64,000 nucleotides of DNA from Chitinophaga varians (GCF_014529945.1 NZ_JACVFB010000005.1:558001-622000); one strand, 5' to 3'. Positions 17,726 through 27,259 are shown, counted from the first letter of the stretch. A program made the numbers and translations. The notes: generated by a model from the letters alone, not told the origin.

Positions 17726-19834
17726 ATGCGTTTTTTCCCTGTGTATTGTGATCATCGCTTTAATGGAAAAATAAAAATATGGTGTTGGTGGGTCCCCTTG
17801 TTATGCTGTTTGTCGATGGCCTGTAACCATGCTGATAATGATAACGTAGATCATCCGGCATATTTTGAACCGGTTTTTCAGAAAATAGATCTTCTCGCCC
17901 CCGGCCGGAAGTCGGAGGCTTTCCGCATATTGGATTCTGTGTACGCAGGCTTCCCTAAGCCGGGACCGATGGACCTGGCATGGAAATACCGGTATAAGCT
18001 CGATTACTACTGGCTTAGTCAAAACGACCGCTTTCATACGAGACTATATGCAGACAGTATATTGCGCGTGTTGTCGGGAAAAACCGACAGGCCGGGGTAT
18101 GCCGTAGAATATGGCAGGGCATTGATGTACATCGGGGATATATGCCGGGATGAAGGAAAACTGGACAACGCCGTGTCGTTATATTACGAAGGCAGAACAT
18201 TTATTCAGCGGGCCGGTGATTCCTGTGATATGGGAGAATACAGCCTGAGACTGGCGATGGTATATTACCGGCAGCGAAAATATAACCTTGCGATTCCTTA
18301 TTTCAGGGAGATGTTTGGGGAGCTGGCAGCCTGCAATGCCAAGCCGTTTTATCGCTTTTGTTATCAACAGGGGCAGCTGGATAATATCGGATTGTGTTTT
18401 GATCATCAGGATCAAAAAGACAGTGCGATGTTTTACTACGACAGCGCTATGCGTTATATCCGGCAATACAAAGCCCCTTTTATGAAATTGCCCAACCAGG
18501 TGATGTATACACTGGCTGCGGAAGCGGTAATTCTGGGTAATCAAGGGAGCCTGTTCTTACGGACCGGCGATACAGCTGCGGCGGAAAAACTGCTGAACGA
18601 AAGTGTCCGGATCAATCTCTTACAGGGTACAGAATTCAGGGACGCGCTGATGACGATGGGCAAACTGGTGAAGCTGCAACTGGCACAAAAAAGATTCCCG
18701 GAGGCACGGGAGGGATTGCTGAAAATGAGAACAGCCCTCGATTCCTTACCTGTCAGCGCGGCTGAGCTGTCATGGCGGGAATTACAGTCGGCATATTATG
18801 AAGCTATCGGTAGGCACGAAGATGCGCTGGCATTCCTGCAAAGTTATCAGCGCATGAAAGACTCACTGGCATCCCTGGATGATCCTTTTCAGGCGGTGGA
18901 TATCAATACACAGTTTAATTATCTGTCTGGTGAGATGGAATTGGACCTGCTGAAAAAACAAAACGAAATCAAAAATATCTACCTCAGCGTCATGCTGCTC
19001 TTTACATTGATGGTGGTCATCATTGGCGTGCTTATCTGGCAATACTCCAAGCGTTCCAAAAAGCAGGCGGCCAAGCTGGAAAGCCTCAATCGGGTGATCA
19101 CCCGGCAGAATGAACATCTCGAAAAAGGCCTGCGGGCGCTGGAACACAGCCAGCAGGATAACACCCGCATGCTCAAAATTGTAGCACATGACCTTCGCAA
19201 CCCGGTGAGCAATATGATTTCCATGGCCGACTTCCTACAGCATTACGGCGATGTGACGGCAGAGCAGCATAACGAAGCATTACACCTTATTCAGCAATCC
19301 GGGCATATGGCACTGGAGCTGATCAGTAATCTGCTGTACATGAATATACGCGGAGACATCAGGAAAGAGCAGGTGGAAGTAGATGTGGCCCTGCGTTATT
19401 GTGTGGATCTCGTCAAAGCGAAAGCCAGCGAAAAACAACAACAAATTATTGTTCATCTTTTTCATGCTACTATATGGGCCAGCCGCGAGAAGATATGGCG
19501 TGTGTTCTCCAATCTAATTACCAATGCAGTTAAATTCAGTCCGGTAGGCGGTGTGGTGGAAGTGTCCATGCAAATGGCAGATGCTGTTGTCCGCATCACG
19601 GTACGGGACAATGGCATTGGTATACCAGATATGCTGAAAGGCAGTATTTTTAATCTCTCACAGGACGTAAAACGCCGCGGCACCATGGGAGAAGAATCTT
19701 TTGGTTTCGGACTGGCGATCTCCAAACAAATTGTAGATGCCCACGGAGGCAGAATATGGTTTGAAAGCGAAGAAGGAAAAGGTACTGAGTTCATTGTAGA
19801 ACTGGAGAAATACAATGAGGCAAATCATCATTGA
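17726..19834 (+). CDS. TPR-containing sensor histidine kinase (lipoprotein-like N-terminus)
   Basis: At 702 residues it has a signal sequence with lipobox LSMAC (Cys33), a helical TPR-type sensor part (about 60-390), one membrane helix (about 418-440), a short coiled coil, and a HisKA domain with the phospho-acceptor His488 in VAHDLRNPVSN. The HATPase domain carries NLITNAVKFSP, DNGIGIP and GFGLAI. The TPR part is predicted to face the periplasm. No response regulator is adjacent, so it is an orphan kinase; the distant FHA/kinase genes downstream are separated by a terminator. Confidence 0.92.
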   Translation: MRFFPVYCDHRFNGKIKIWCWWVPLLCCLSMACNHADNDNVDHPAYFEPVFQKIDLLAPGRKSEAFRILDSVYAGFPKPGPMDLAWKYRYKLDYYWLSQNDRFHTRLYADSILRVLSGKTDRPGYAVEYGRALMYIGDICRDEGKLDNAVSLYYEGRTFIQRAGDSCDMGEYSLRLAMVYYRQRKYNLAIPYFREMFGELAACNAKPFYRFCYQQGQLDNIGLCFDHQDQKDSAMFYYDSAMRYIRQYKAPFMKLPNQVMYTLAAEAVILGNQGSLFLRTGDTAAAEKLLNESVRINLLQGTEFRDALMTMGKLVKLQLAQKRFPEAREGLLKMRTALDSLPVSAAELSWRELQSAYYEAIGRHEDALAFLQSYQRMKDSLASLDDPFQAVDINTQFNYLSGEMELDLLKKQNEIKNIYLSVMLLFTLMVVIIGVLIWQYSKRSKKQAAKLESLNRVITRQNEHLEKGLRALEHSQQDNTRMLKIVAHDLRNPVSNMISMADFLQHYGDVTAEQHNEALHLIQQSGHMALELISNLLYMNIRGDIRKEQVEVDVALRYCVDLVKAKASEKQQQIIVHLFHATIWASREKIWRVFSNLITNAVKFSPVGGVVEVSMQMADAVVRITVRDNGIGIPDMLKGSIFNLSQDVKRRGTMGEESFGFGLAISKQIVDAHGGRIWFESEEGKGTEFIVELEKYNEANHH

Positions 19835-19870
19835 AACGGTCGCTATCGGACCATACACCTAAAAAAATGC

Positions 19871-19914
19871 AACGGAAAGCCGTATAGCCATGCTATATGG
19901 CTTTCTGTTTTTTG
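19871..19914 (+). terminator. Rho-independent terminator after the TPR kinase
   Basis: An 18-bp stem with two G-U pairs and a 3-base loop (19871-19909) is followed by T residues. It lies 37 bases after the stop codon. Confidence 0.85.
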
Positions 19915-20053
19915 AAAAAAAATAGCTTATTTTAGCATGAGAGGTATTATTGATTACCTATATCTACCCTCTTTTTGACCGAAATCTCTGCCATCCCCAT
20001 CTGATCTGAATATCGCCATATCGTTGTCGACATTTAAATGAAACTGACTATCC

Positions 20054-20986
20054 ATGGCAAGTATGATCAATGTTGTAACAAAAGAACTGATTGTATTAAC
20101 ACCCTATTATGCCTTCGGACGCAATGCGTCCATCGTTCACACTACGATACCGCAGCAGGATGTGTCCCAATCCCATGCTACTATTTTCTGGAGCCGGGAA
20201 GGCTGGTACCTGCGGGATCACAGCCGTAACGGCACTTTGATTGATAATGAACTGCTGTGCCAGTCGACCCGCAAGCTGAGCAAAAAACACCAGATACGAT
20301 TTGGCAGCACGGAAGGTACCTGTTGGAATATCATCGATCTGAAACCTCCTGCTCCTTATCTGAAGTCGGTGCAGACAAAAGACCGGGTCCTGCCATTGCC
20401 AACCGGAACGGACGCACGGATATATTGTTCGCCCCATCACGGATGGGTATACGAAACGGACGGACATATCACGTATCTGGCGGATGGCAGCCGCTTGTTT
20501 TTCCGGAATGAAGAGTGGCTGTTCGTGGCCAACGGTTATCTGGATGATACGATCGATCATCAACATCTGGTGAACAACACCGTTTTCCTTTTCACGTTGA
20601 GCAGTAATGAAGAACATATCCGGTTACAGTTGCGGGTATCTGATGACCAGCTCATTGATCTGGGGAGCCGCACGCATAATTACCTGTTGCTGGCACTGGC
20701 GCGCAAACGGCTGGCAGACCATCTTTCAGGGCAAAGCCCGGAAGAGCAGGGCTGGATTTCTCTCGATGAACTCATGAAAGACATCTCCAAAGAGATGCGA
20801 AAAGACATAGATGTGTATTTTATCAACCTGCAGATTTTTCGCTTACGGAAACAGCTATACGAACAACTGTCCTTCGGGCAAATGTTTGCCAACGTTGTGG
20901 AAAGACGTATGGGAGAAGTCCGTTTAGGGCATCCTTTCTTCAGCATCAGCAAAGGAGCTGAAGAGCTGGGCGGTATATTGCCCTGA
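20054..20986 (+). CDS. FHA-domain protein with C-terminal helical/winged-helix-like region
   Basis: The 310-residue protein has an N-terminal FHA domain (about 1-95): GRNAS at 22, SQSHATIFW at 38-46 and RDHSRNGTLID around 54-64 give the Arg, Ser-His and Asn-Gly residues that read phosphothreonine. The middle is beta-rich. The C-terminal part (about 205-295) is helical, with DVYFINLQIFRLRKQL resembling the recognition region of OmpR-type winged helices, so DNA binding is possible but unproven. Its TGA overlaps the ATG of the kinase gene by one base, so the two are translationally coupled, and the FHA domain is a likely reader of that kinase. Confidence 0.88.
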   Translation: MASMINVVTKELIVLTPYYAFGRNASIVHTTIPQQDVSQSHATIFWSREGWYLRDHSRNGTLIDNELLCQSTRKLSKKHQIRFGSTEGTCWNIIDLKPPAPYLKSVQTKDRVLPLPTGTDARIYCSPHHGWVYETDGHITYLADGSRLFFRNEEWLFVANGYLDDTIDHQHLVNNTVFLFTLSSNEEHIRLQLRVSDDQLIDLGSRTHNYLLLALARKRLADHLSGQSPEEQGWISLDELMKDISKEMRKDIDVYFINLQIFRLRKQLYEQLSFGQMFANVVERRMGEVRLGHPFFSISKGAEELGGILP

Positions 20987-23900
20987 TGGGAGGGATGCCC
21001 GAAAACAGCAAAGCATTCCTTATGGAAGAACCCTCAGAACATCACCCGTTTCCCTCCATGGAATATTACAACATCGTGGAAGTGTTGTGCGATGGTATGC
21101 ACAGCAGTGTGTATAAGGCCGTGCAAAAGGCTACCCGTCAGTATGTGGCCATTAAACTGATAAAAGGGCATTTATTGTCAGGCAGGCAGTTGCAGGAACG
21201 ATTTGACAGAGAAGTACGGATCTGTGCAGAAATCAACCACCCTTATATTGTAAAATTACTGGATACCGGTTATACCGGTGACCACCTGCCTTTTGTTGTT
21301 TTTGAATACATTGCCGGTATTACCCTGAAACAGTTCCTGCAACAGGAAGGTGCCATCAACCTCCCGCTGGCAGTAGAACTGATGGGGCAGGTACTGGACG
21401 CGCTGGCCTGCGCGCACGGCATGGGCATTGTGCATCGCGACCTGAAGCCGGAGAATATTATGATCACACAACCCGGCGCCAGACCCTATGCCAAGGTGTT
21501 GGATTTTGGCATTGGTGCTTTTATGGGAGATAGTTTTCCGGTAGATGATACCGCCGGTACCCCTGCCTATTGTGCGCCGGAGCAGTTGCGGGGAGAACCG
21601 CCCACCACACGGTCCGATCTTTATGCCTGGGGGTTATTGCTGACAGAATGTATCACCGGTACGCCTGTTGTGAACGGCCTTACCGCCGCCGCCGTATATG
21701 CGCAACAGTTAAGCCCCGACCCTGTGCCGCTGCCGGATTTCATCGTCGGCCATCCATTGACCGGATTGCTACAAAGGGTGCTGGAGAAAAAAGCAGTTAA
21801 CAGAGCAGGGGACGCACATCAGTTGCTGCAGGAACTGGCCGCCATGGACTTCATAGGTCCGCCGCTGACGGCGCCTGTGGATAACCTGCTGAAATCCTCC
21901 CACACCGGAACAATGAATAACATGCTGGCATGGAACTATGAAAAACGGGAAAAACGACTGATTACTGTACTGTGTATAAAACTGGATGTACCGGGCTGTT
22001 TGGGTACCCATCCGGAGGAGGAGATGCTGGAGGAATTACAACACCGGCAGCTAAGCACCTGTGCTGCTATAGCAGCTCGTTTCGGCGGTTTTGTGAAAGG
22101 CATGATGGCCGATCATCTGCTGATTTATTTCGGTTATCCACATACAACAGATAATGATGCACGCATGGCCTGCCGGACCGCACTGGAGGTATTGGGCAAT
22201 ATGCAGCAATGCAGCCTGGCGCTATATGAACAAAAGAGAGTCGTGTTGGAGACCAGACAGACCATACATACCGGCACCATTATTTCGCGGCGAAACAGAG
22301 TGCCGGAAGGCACTACCGCCAATACAGGATTCAGGTTGCTACCCTATACGCCGGCCAATCGTATACTCGTTACCGGTAGTACCGCTGCCTTGATCGCCAC
22401 CTTTGCAGAACTGGAAAAGGGCCATGCGGTGGCAGGAGAGGCGTTTTTGCCGGTGCAGGAAACGTTCTACGTACTGAAAGAGCGCCGCGCGGAGGCATTT
22501 TCGCAGCTATACGCCGTAGCGGCCAACCGCTCCATGCATGGCCGGACTGCCGCGCTGGATACCATTATCCGGCATTTTGAGCAGGTGGATGTTGTCAGGA
22601 AAAAGATCGTGTTGGTCACCGGTGACGCCGGCATCGGCAAATCGAGGTTGCTGTTGGAAGCCCGGAAAAAAATGACGGCCGTTACCCTGATGGAGCGTCG
22701 CTGTTTGCCAGAGCATCGGCATATCGCCTTGTTTCCTTTCATGGAAATTATCCGTCAGTATTATGGGTTATATCAGCACGCGGGAGATCGGATTGTGCCG
22801 CTGCTGGAACAGCTGTTGGCTGTTGCCGGTTGCGACCCGGCCGTTACCTTGCCGGTGCTGTTATCGTATCTCGGATTCCCTTTTACCGACAAATATCCAC
22901 CGCTGCAGACAGCGCCGGCAGAGCAGAAAAAGATCCTCTTTCAGGCGTTAAAAAAAATGATGGGAAATATCTCCCGAAAGAAAAAATATGTATTGCTGTT
23001 AGAAGATCTGCATTGGATGGATCCCAGCAGCCGGGAGTTGCTGGCGGACATGATTGCCGGAAAAGAAGAGAACGGCGGACTGTTCCTGCTTTCAGCCAGA
23101 ACAGCATTTACACCCGAATGGGACAGTACTTCGTTTACCCAACTCTCACTGGGCCCCCTGGATGTATGTGCTGCGAGAGACATGATAGAGGAGCAGCTGG
23201 GGGAAGGAAAAAAGATAGCCACCGCTTCGCTGCATTATGTGATGCAGCATACAGACGGCGTACCGTTTTTTATTGAAGAGCTGCTACAGCTGTTACTGGC
23301 AGAAGGGTGGCTGGTGGCGATGCGGGACACTTATCATCTTGTGGATGATGGCCGGCAGCCCGGTGTGCCGCTGACGCTGAAAGAGCTGTTACATGCAAAG
23401 CTGGACCAGGCCGGTGGCGCCAGAGAAACGGCGCAGCTGGCCGCAACGATAGGACGGGAATTCTCTTCCCGCCTGTTGATGAAAGTCGCCATGAAAGAAG
23501 TCTGTAGTGTATGGAATGACTTGCAGACACTGACAGCCGCCGATATCATTGTTCCTTTACGGACGGAGAAAGGGTTGTGGTATGTGTTCCGGCACATGCT
23601 TTTTTGTGAGGTGACGTATGACAGTCAGCCGGTACCGGCGCGGGAACAGGCGCACGCCCGTATTGCAGAGGAGCTGATAGCGGCCATAGATCCCGACGGG
23701 CAGCCGGATGTGCTGGCGGTGAATGCCCTCGCGCAACATCTGTATGGTGCAGGAAATGTGGCCGCGGCCATTGAGTGGCAATTGACGGGTATTCAGCAAC
23801 TGATCAGCACATCGGCCAACCGGGAATGTATCCCGCTTTGTGAACAGGCGCTGAAATGGCTGCGGGAGCTGCCCGACGATCATATCACTGAACTGGCTAT

Positions 23901-24612
23901 CCGGCAATACCTGCTTTCCAATCTGGTGATTGTGGAAGGATATGGGGCTACTACCGTAGGCGAGCAACTGGATATCATGTACCGGTTGTATGAACAGGTG
24001 CCCGCACAGGAGCAGCTGCTTCCCGGCATGTTTATTTATACGAGTTACTACGCCATGCGGGGCGACTGGAAAATGGCCGCCATGGTGGCACAGCGGTTAT
24101 ATGAGCAGTCGTTGGCGTTGCAGGACATAAAATACGCGATCGTTTCTGCTGTTTTTCTTGGGCTGCAATTGTTTAATGATGGCCGGTTTAAGGAGGCCGC
24201 TGCCGTACTGGAGAAAGCGCTGGCGTTGTATGATCCGGCCAGTCAGGATGAGCGAACCGCTGCCGGCACAGCGACTGTCCGCAGTTGCTGGGATGCTGCC
24301 ATGGCTGCCATGGAAGCGGTTTTCCGGCATTATGCCACCGCAGAAAGCCGGGTACAGGATTGTTTGCGTTTCGTGAACAGTTCGGATGGACAATCATATA
24401 TCACCGAAACCTATCGTTTGTTATCGCTGGCAGGCGCCGGTAAGCAGGCCTATGCCATTGCCCGCAAATACCTGGCCTTATCGCAGCAAATGGCGGAAAA
24501 ACAGCAGGGGATGGTGATGCGGCGTATCGCTCCCCTCCGCCGGTCTTTTTATATCAACAGCACATCAGCTACTGCTATCAATCCTTTCCCCACCACTACC
24601 TGCCTGCCATAG
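20986..24612 (+). CDS. Ser/Thr protein kinase / nucleotide-cyclase-like / AAA-type ATPase fusion protein
   Basis: The 1208-residue protein starts with a Hanks-type kinase (about 27-290): Lys57 in VAIKLIK, HRDLKPEN (150-157), DFG (173-175) and APE (197-199); the glycine-rich loop is poorly conserved. A class III cyclase-like domain follows (about 322-480) with LLIYFGYPHTTDNDARMA, but the usual first metal motif is changed, so it may be inactive. An ATPase domain has Walker A GDAGIGKS (546-553) and Walker B LLLEDLHW (about 670). The rest is helical, TPR-like. This order matches the kinase/cyclase fusions known from TOMM-associated loci (TIGR03903-like), yet no TOMM biosynthesis genes are here. 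The last 30 residues are low in helix character, and an early stop or frameshift near 24530 is possible. Confidence 0.88.
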   Translation: MGGMPENSKAFLMEEPSEHHPFPSMEYYNIVEVLCDGMHSSVYKAVQKATRQYVAIKLIKGHLLSGRQLQERFDREVRICAEINHPYIVKLLDTGYTGDHLPFVVFEYIAGITLKQFLQQEGAINLPLAVELMGQVLDALACAHGMGIVHRDLKPENIMITQPGARPYAKVLDFGIGAFMGDSFPVDDTAGTPAYCAPEQLRGEPPTTRSDLYAWGLLLTECITGTPVVNGLTAAAVYAQQLSPDPVPLPDFIVGHPLTGLLQRVLEKKAVNRAGDAHQLLQELAAMDFIGPPLTAPVDNLLKSSHTGTMNNMLAWNYEKREKRLITVLCIKLDVPGCLGTHPEEEMLEELQHRQLSTCAAIAARFGGFVKGMMADHLLIYFGYPHTTDNDARMACRTALEVLGNMQQCSLALYEQKRVVLETRQTIHTGTIISRRNRVPEGTTANTGFRLLPYTPANRILVTGSTAALIATFAELEKGHAVAGEAFLPVQETFYVLKERRAEAFSQLYAVAANRSMHGRTAALDTIIRHFEQVDVVRKKIVLVTGDAGIGKSRLLLEARKKMTAVTLMERRCLPEHRHIALFPFMEIIRQYYGLYQHAGDRIVPLLEQLLAVAGCDPAVTLPVLLSYLGFPFTDKYPPLQTAPAEQKKILFQALKKMMGNISRKKKYVLLLEDLHWMDPSSRELLADMIAGKEENGGLFLLSARTAFTPEWDSTSFTQLSLGPLDVCAARDMIEEQLGEGKKIATASLHYVMQHTDGVPFFIEELLQLLLAEGWLVAMRDTYHLVDDGRQPGVPLTLKELLHAKLDQAGGARETAQLAATIGREFSSRLLMKVAMKEVCSVWNDLQTLTAADIIVPLRTEKGLWYVFRHMLFCEVTYDSQPVPAREQAHARIAEELIAAIDPDGQPDVLAVNALAQHLYGAGNVAAAIEWQLTGIQQLISTSANRECIPLCEQALKWLRELPDDHITELAIRQYLLSNLVIVEGYGATTVGEQLDIMYRLYEQVPAQEQLLPGMFIYTSYYAMRGDWKMAAMVAQRLYEQSLALQDIKYAIVSAVFLGLQLFNDGRFKEAAAVLEKALALYDPASQDERTAAGTATVRSCWDAAMAAMEAVFRHYATAESRVQDCLRFVNSSDGQSYITETYRLLSLAGAGKQAYAIARKYLALSQQMAEKQQGMVMRRIAPLRRSFYINSTSATAINPFPTTTCLP

Positions 24613-24693
24613 CGCGTTTCAATTTTTACGGATGAAGCTGTTCTGCGGTATCGACTGAAATATGTTGAAATAGGAATTTTTTATACCGCTGGT

Positions 24694-24701
24694 TAGCTTT
24701 G
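24694..24701 (+). promoter_or_regulatory. Candidate -7 element ahead of the three-gene tail-collar cluster
   Basis: TAGCTTTG fits TAnnTTTG and lies 93 bases before the ATG at 24795. There is no good TTG at the -33 position. Confidence 0.35.
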
Positions 24702-24794
24702 AAACAGCAAGTCAATGGAGCTCCGGATTGACTATCAGCAGGCGGATACCGAAAAGCCTGAAAAGAGTAGGTAATACTTTAAAATTTTAATAAG

Positions 24795-25466
24795 ATGGCT
24801 GATTATAGTTTATCAGTGCAGTTTACCCAGGCACAGCTGGATATCCTGTACGCTACTGGTAGTAATGTGGTAGTGGCAAAACCCACCGGAGGCTCTAGTC
24901 CCAATGTTGCCTGGCAGGTATTTAGGCCCATGCGCTCCAACAAGCTTGGCTGGGGTGAAGAATATGGTATCTATGCTTCTACTTCCAAAGTAGAAAATGG
25001 TGCCAAGCTGGAGCAGTTATCTGCTACACCGATAGGTGCTGCCAGGAACAAGTTGTATACCCTGGAACCTTCTGCTAATATCAAAGGGCCGGTGAGTGGC
25101 GGTAGTCCGGACGCATATGCCCTTTTGAATAAATATGATCCACAACCCTACATGACGGTAGGTCTGTACCAGGATGCTACTGTCAATGGAACCGACATTA
25201 TAGGCAATGCGCTGTCTGCAGTTCCTGTACTGCTGTCCAGTACTGCCACTATGACTCCCTTTACCACGGTTTATATCTGGCTCCAGTCTCAGGTAATCAG
25301 CAATACTGTTGTTTCGCTGGTAACATCTCCCATGACCCAGCTCAAATATGGTGATGGGGTGAACAGTTTGTCTGTAGCGTATGACAGTAACTCTGGTAAG
25401 TTCTTGTCTACCGACAATATCAGAGCCACGGAAGCCCTTATTTCGTTTATTGAGCCTATTTTGTAA
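24795..25466 (+). CDS. Uncharacterised beta-rich protein, first gene of tail-collar cluster
   Basis: The 223-residue protein has no signal peptide or membrane segment. It is rich in Ser, Thr, Val and Tyr with alternating hydrophobic strands (for example YGIYASTSKVENGAKLEQLS), suggesting a beta-sandwich or lectin-like fold. I do not recognise a family. It is followed after 41 bases by the tail-collar protein and lies downstream of the FHA/kinase pair on the same strand. A role as a structural or effector protein regulated by that pair is only a guess from position. Confidence 0.75.
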   Translation: MADYSLSVQFTQAQLDILYATGSNVVVAKPTGGSSPNVAWQVFRPMRSNKLGWGEEYGIYASTSKVENGAKLEQLSATPIGAARNKLYTLEPSANIKGPVSGGSPDAYALLNKYDPQPYMTVGLYQDATVNGTDIIGNALSAVPVLLSSTATMTPFTTVYIWLQSQVISNTVVSLVTSPMTQLKYGDGVNSLSVAYDSNSGKFLSTDNIRATEALISFIEPIL

Positions 25467-25507
25467 ACCCCATTGCCGGGGCCTTTTCTCCGGCTAAAAG
25501 AAGCACT

Positions 25508-26530
25508 ATGGAAACTGTATGTGGTACTGTTACGATGCAGTCCCTGTTACTAGCCATGCAACAAAGAAACCTTGTCTATAACTACGATTTCCGGTATTAC
25601 AGCAATAAAGTCATAGTAGGGAATGACGTCACTTACAATTCCCCTGATGGCTGGATATACCTTGATCCCGGAAGGAATGGCAAGATCGGCTTTGACCCGG
25701 CCAATAACACCTGTATCATTACGAAAAGCGAGGATAACAGCCCAATGCGTTTTGCCCAGGCTCTCCATGAATTCCCGCGCTGGCAATCCGTGCTCGCTGG
25801 CAGGCAGGTAACGGTAAAGGCTATACTGAATATTCCTTCGGGGGCGGAAGTGACGCTTTCGCTGACAGACGGAATAGACGCCGGCACAATTGCCCGTAAA
25901 GGCAGCGGTCTGACGGAGATGGTAGTACAACTGACCATCCATCCTAAGTCCACCGCTGTACTTGTGACCGTGGGTTGTGCCACGCCTTTTGCGAAGATCG
26001 CGGTGTACAGCATGTGTGCCAATGTAGGTGCGGTGGCGCTGGACAATCTTCCCTGCACGGTGCAGGGAATTATCGGAGAGCGAAGACAATATATCGCTAC
26101 CGATAGTCCTCCGGCAGAAGAATTGTCGCTCTGTAATCCGGCGGCGGAACTGGGCCTTGATTTTTCCCGGCTGAACAGCGTCATCAACGGCCGTTTTGGC
26201 ACCGGCCCCAACAAGCGGTCGCTCTTACCCGATATGCGGGGATACTTTAGCAGAGCCTGGGACCATGGTGCGGGCGTCGATCCGGATGCCGGTCAACGTA
26301 AGCCCCTCGGCGGTACGATCAAAGGCGATAACGTGGGAACCCTGGAAGAAGATGAATTCCTCAAACATGACCATCCGTTGTCATTCTCCACAGACAAGCC
26401 TATCCTGACCGGTAAAGAAGGACCGGCCACTATTATCAACACCGGTAATACCTCCAATACCAAACCCGCCGGAGGTAAAGAAACAAGGCCTAAAAATTTG
26501 TCGGAGTTATTTACGATCAAATGGGCCTGA
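25508..26530 (+). CDS. Phage tail-collar-like domain protein
   Basis: The 340-residue protein lacks a signal peptide. Its C-terminal third (about 225-340) has the tail-collar/tail-fibre signature: RSLLPDMRGYFSRAWDHG, GVDPDAGQR, VGTLEEDEFLKHDH and a final GGKETRPKNLSE. This fold is found at the tips of phage tail fibres and in microcystin-dependent-protein-like families. The N-terminal two thirds (beta-rich, SPDGWIYLDPG, LHEFPRW) is not recognised. No other phage genes are near, so this is not a prophage remnant in any simple sense. It is the middle gene of a tight three-gene run. Confidence 0.8.
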   Translation: METVCGTVTMQSLLLAMQQRNLVYNYDFRYYSNKVIVGNDVTYNSPDGWIYLDPGRNGKIGFDPANNTCIITKSEDNSPMRFAQALHEFPRWQSVLAGRQVTVKAILNIPSGAEVTLSLTDGIDAGTIARKGSGLTEMVVQLTIHPKSTAVLVTVGCATPFAKIAVYSMCANVGAVALDNLPCTVQGIIGERRQYIATDSPPAEELSLCNPAAELGLDFSRLNSVINGRFGTGPNKRSLLPDMRGYFSRAWDHGAGVDPDAGQRKPLGGTIKGDNVGTLEEDEFLKHDHPLSFSTDKPILTGKEGPATIINTGNTSNTKPAGGKETRPKNLSELFTIKWA

Positions 26531-26559
26531 AATTTTTAACCCTTTAATCCCAATTAATT

Positions 26560-27105
26560 ATGGCAAACTTCATCCTTAGATGGGCTAACAGATCCCAATC
26601 CACACAGGACTGGATGGTCGATGTGCCGGATCAATTTACCCTGGCGCCGGACTATGTACGGACCGTCAACGTAACCCTTAACAACGATTATACTTTTCAG
26701 ATAGCGGTGAGCACCGAAGGAGGATTTGCAGCCGCCACGCTGAACTATCACCATGGTTCAGGCAACTGGACCCTCCATAGCAACACGCCCAACGAATGGC
26801 GCCTGAGCACAGGCAACGGTTATGTTACCGTGGCTTGTATGCTGGAAGATGTATATGTGGGCCGGAACCGCCTCGAATACTTCGCTGCAAGGCCGGAGGC
26901 CGACATCGCCAGTACTAAAGACGGATATCCGGCTTATCAGCTGTATCAGGACGATACCGGAACAATTTATTGCACACCTACCAAAGTTAAAAGTCACCAG
27001 GTAGGCGCCATGTGGATTAAAGCCTGCCTGGCAGCACATCCCGGCACCAGCTGCGATGGCAAGCCCTGGATCAGCGAAGACCAGGAAGGGGTTATCTGGC
27101 CGTGA
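26560..27105 (+). CDS. Uncharacterised beta-rich protein, third gene of tail-collar cluster
   Basis: The 181-residue protein has no signal peptide. It is rich in aromatic residues and Asn and Thr, with strand-like segments (VRTVNVTLNNDYTFQIAV, ATLNYHHGSGNWTL), pointing to a small beta-sandwich or lectin-like fold. I recognise no family. It follows the tail-collar gene by 29 bases and ends before a UUCG-loop hairpin at 27133. Confidence 0.72.
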   Translation: MANFILRWANRSQSTQDWMVDVPDQFTLAPDYVRTVNVTLNNDYTFQIAVSTEGGFAAATLNYHHGSGNWTLHSNTPNEWRLSTGNGYVTVACMLEDVYVGRNRLEYFAARPEADIASTKDGYPAYQLYQDDTGTIYCTPTKVKSHQVGAMWIKACLAAHPGTSCDGKPWISEDQEGVIWP

Positions 27106-27132
27106 TAGATGTAGTATGTATGCGAAAGCGCG

Positions 27133-27170
27133 CGCCGTATTCCTTCTTCGGAAGGAATGCGGCGTATTGT
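27133..27170 (+). terminator. UUCG-loop hairpin after the tail-collar cluster
   Basis: A 14-bp stem with one G-U pair (27133-27146 with 27151-27164) is capped by the very stable C-UUCG-G tetraloop. The T-rich tail is weak (TATTGTTG), so termination efficiency is uncertain. Confidence 0.65.
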
Positions 27171-27259
27171 TGTCGTGTGTAAAAAAATGTTGATACGTGA
27201 CAGAGGGTTTTAGATGTTTCCATCGTCATATATCCGGAAAACCTAAAACCCTTTACACC

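Noticed and set aside
20986..24612. TOMM biosynthetic locus
   Set aside because: The kinase/cyclase fusion resembles TOMM-associated proteins, but no cyclodehydratase, dehydrogenase or precursor peptide gene was found nearby.
24795..27105. Prophage remnant
   Set aside because: Apart from one tail-collar domain there are no capsid, portal, terminase, lysis or integrase genes.
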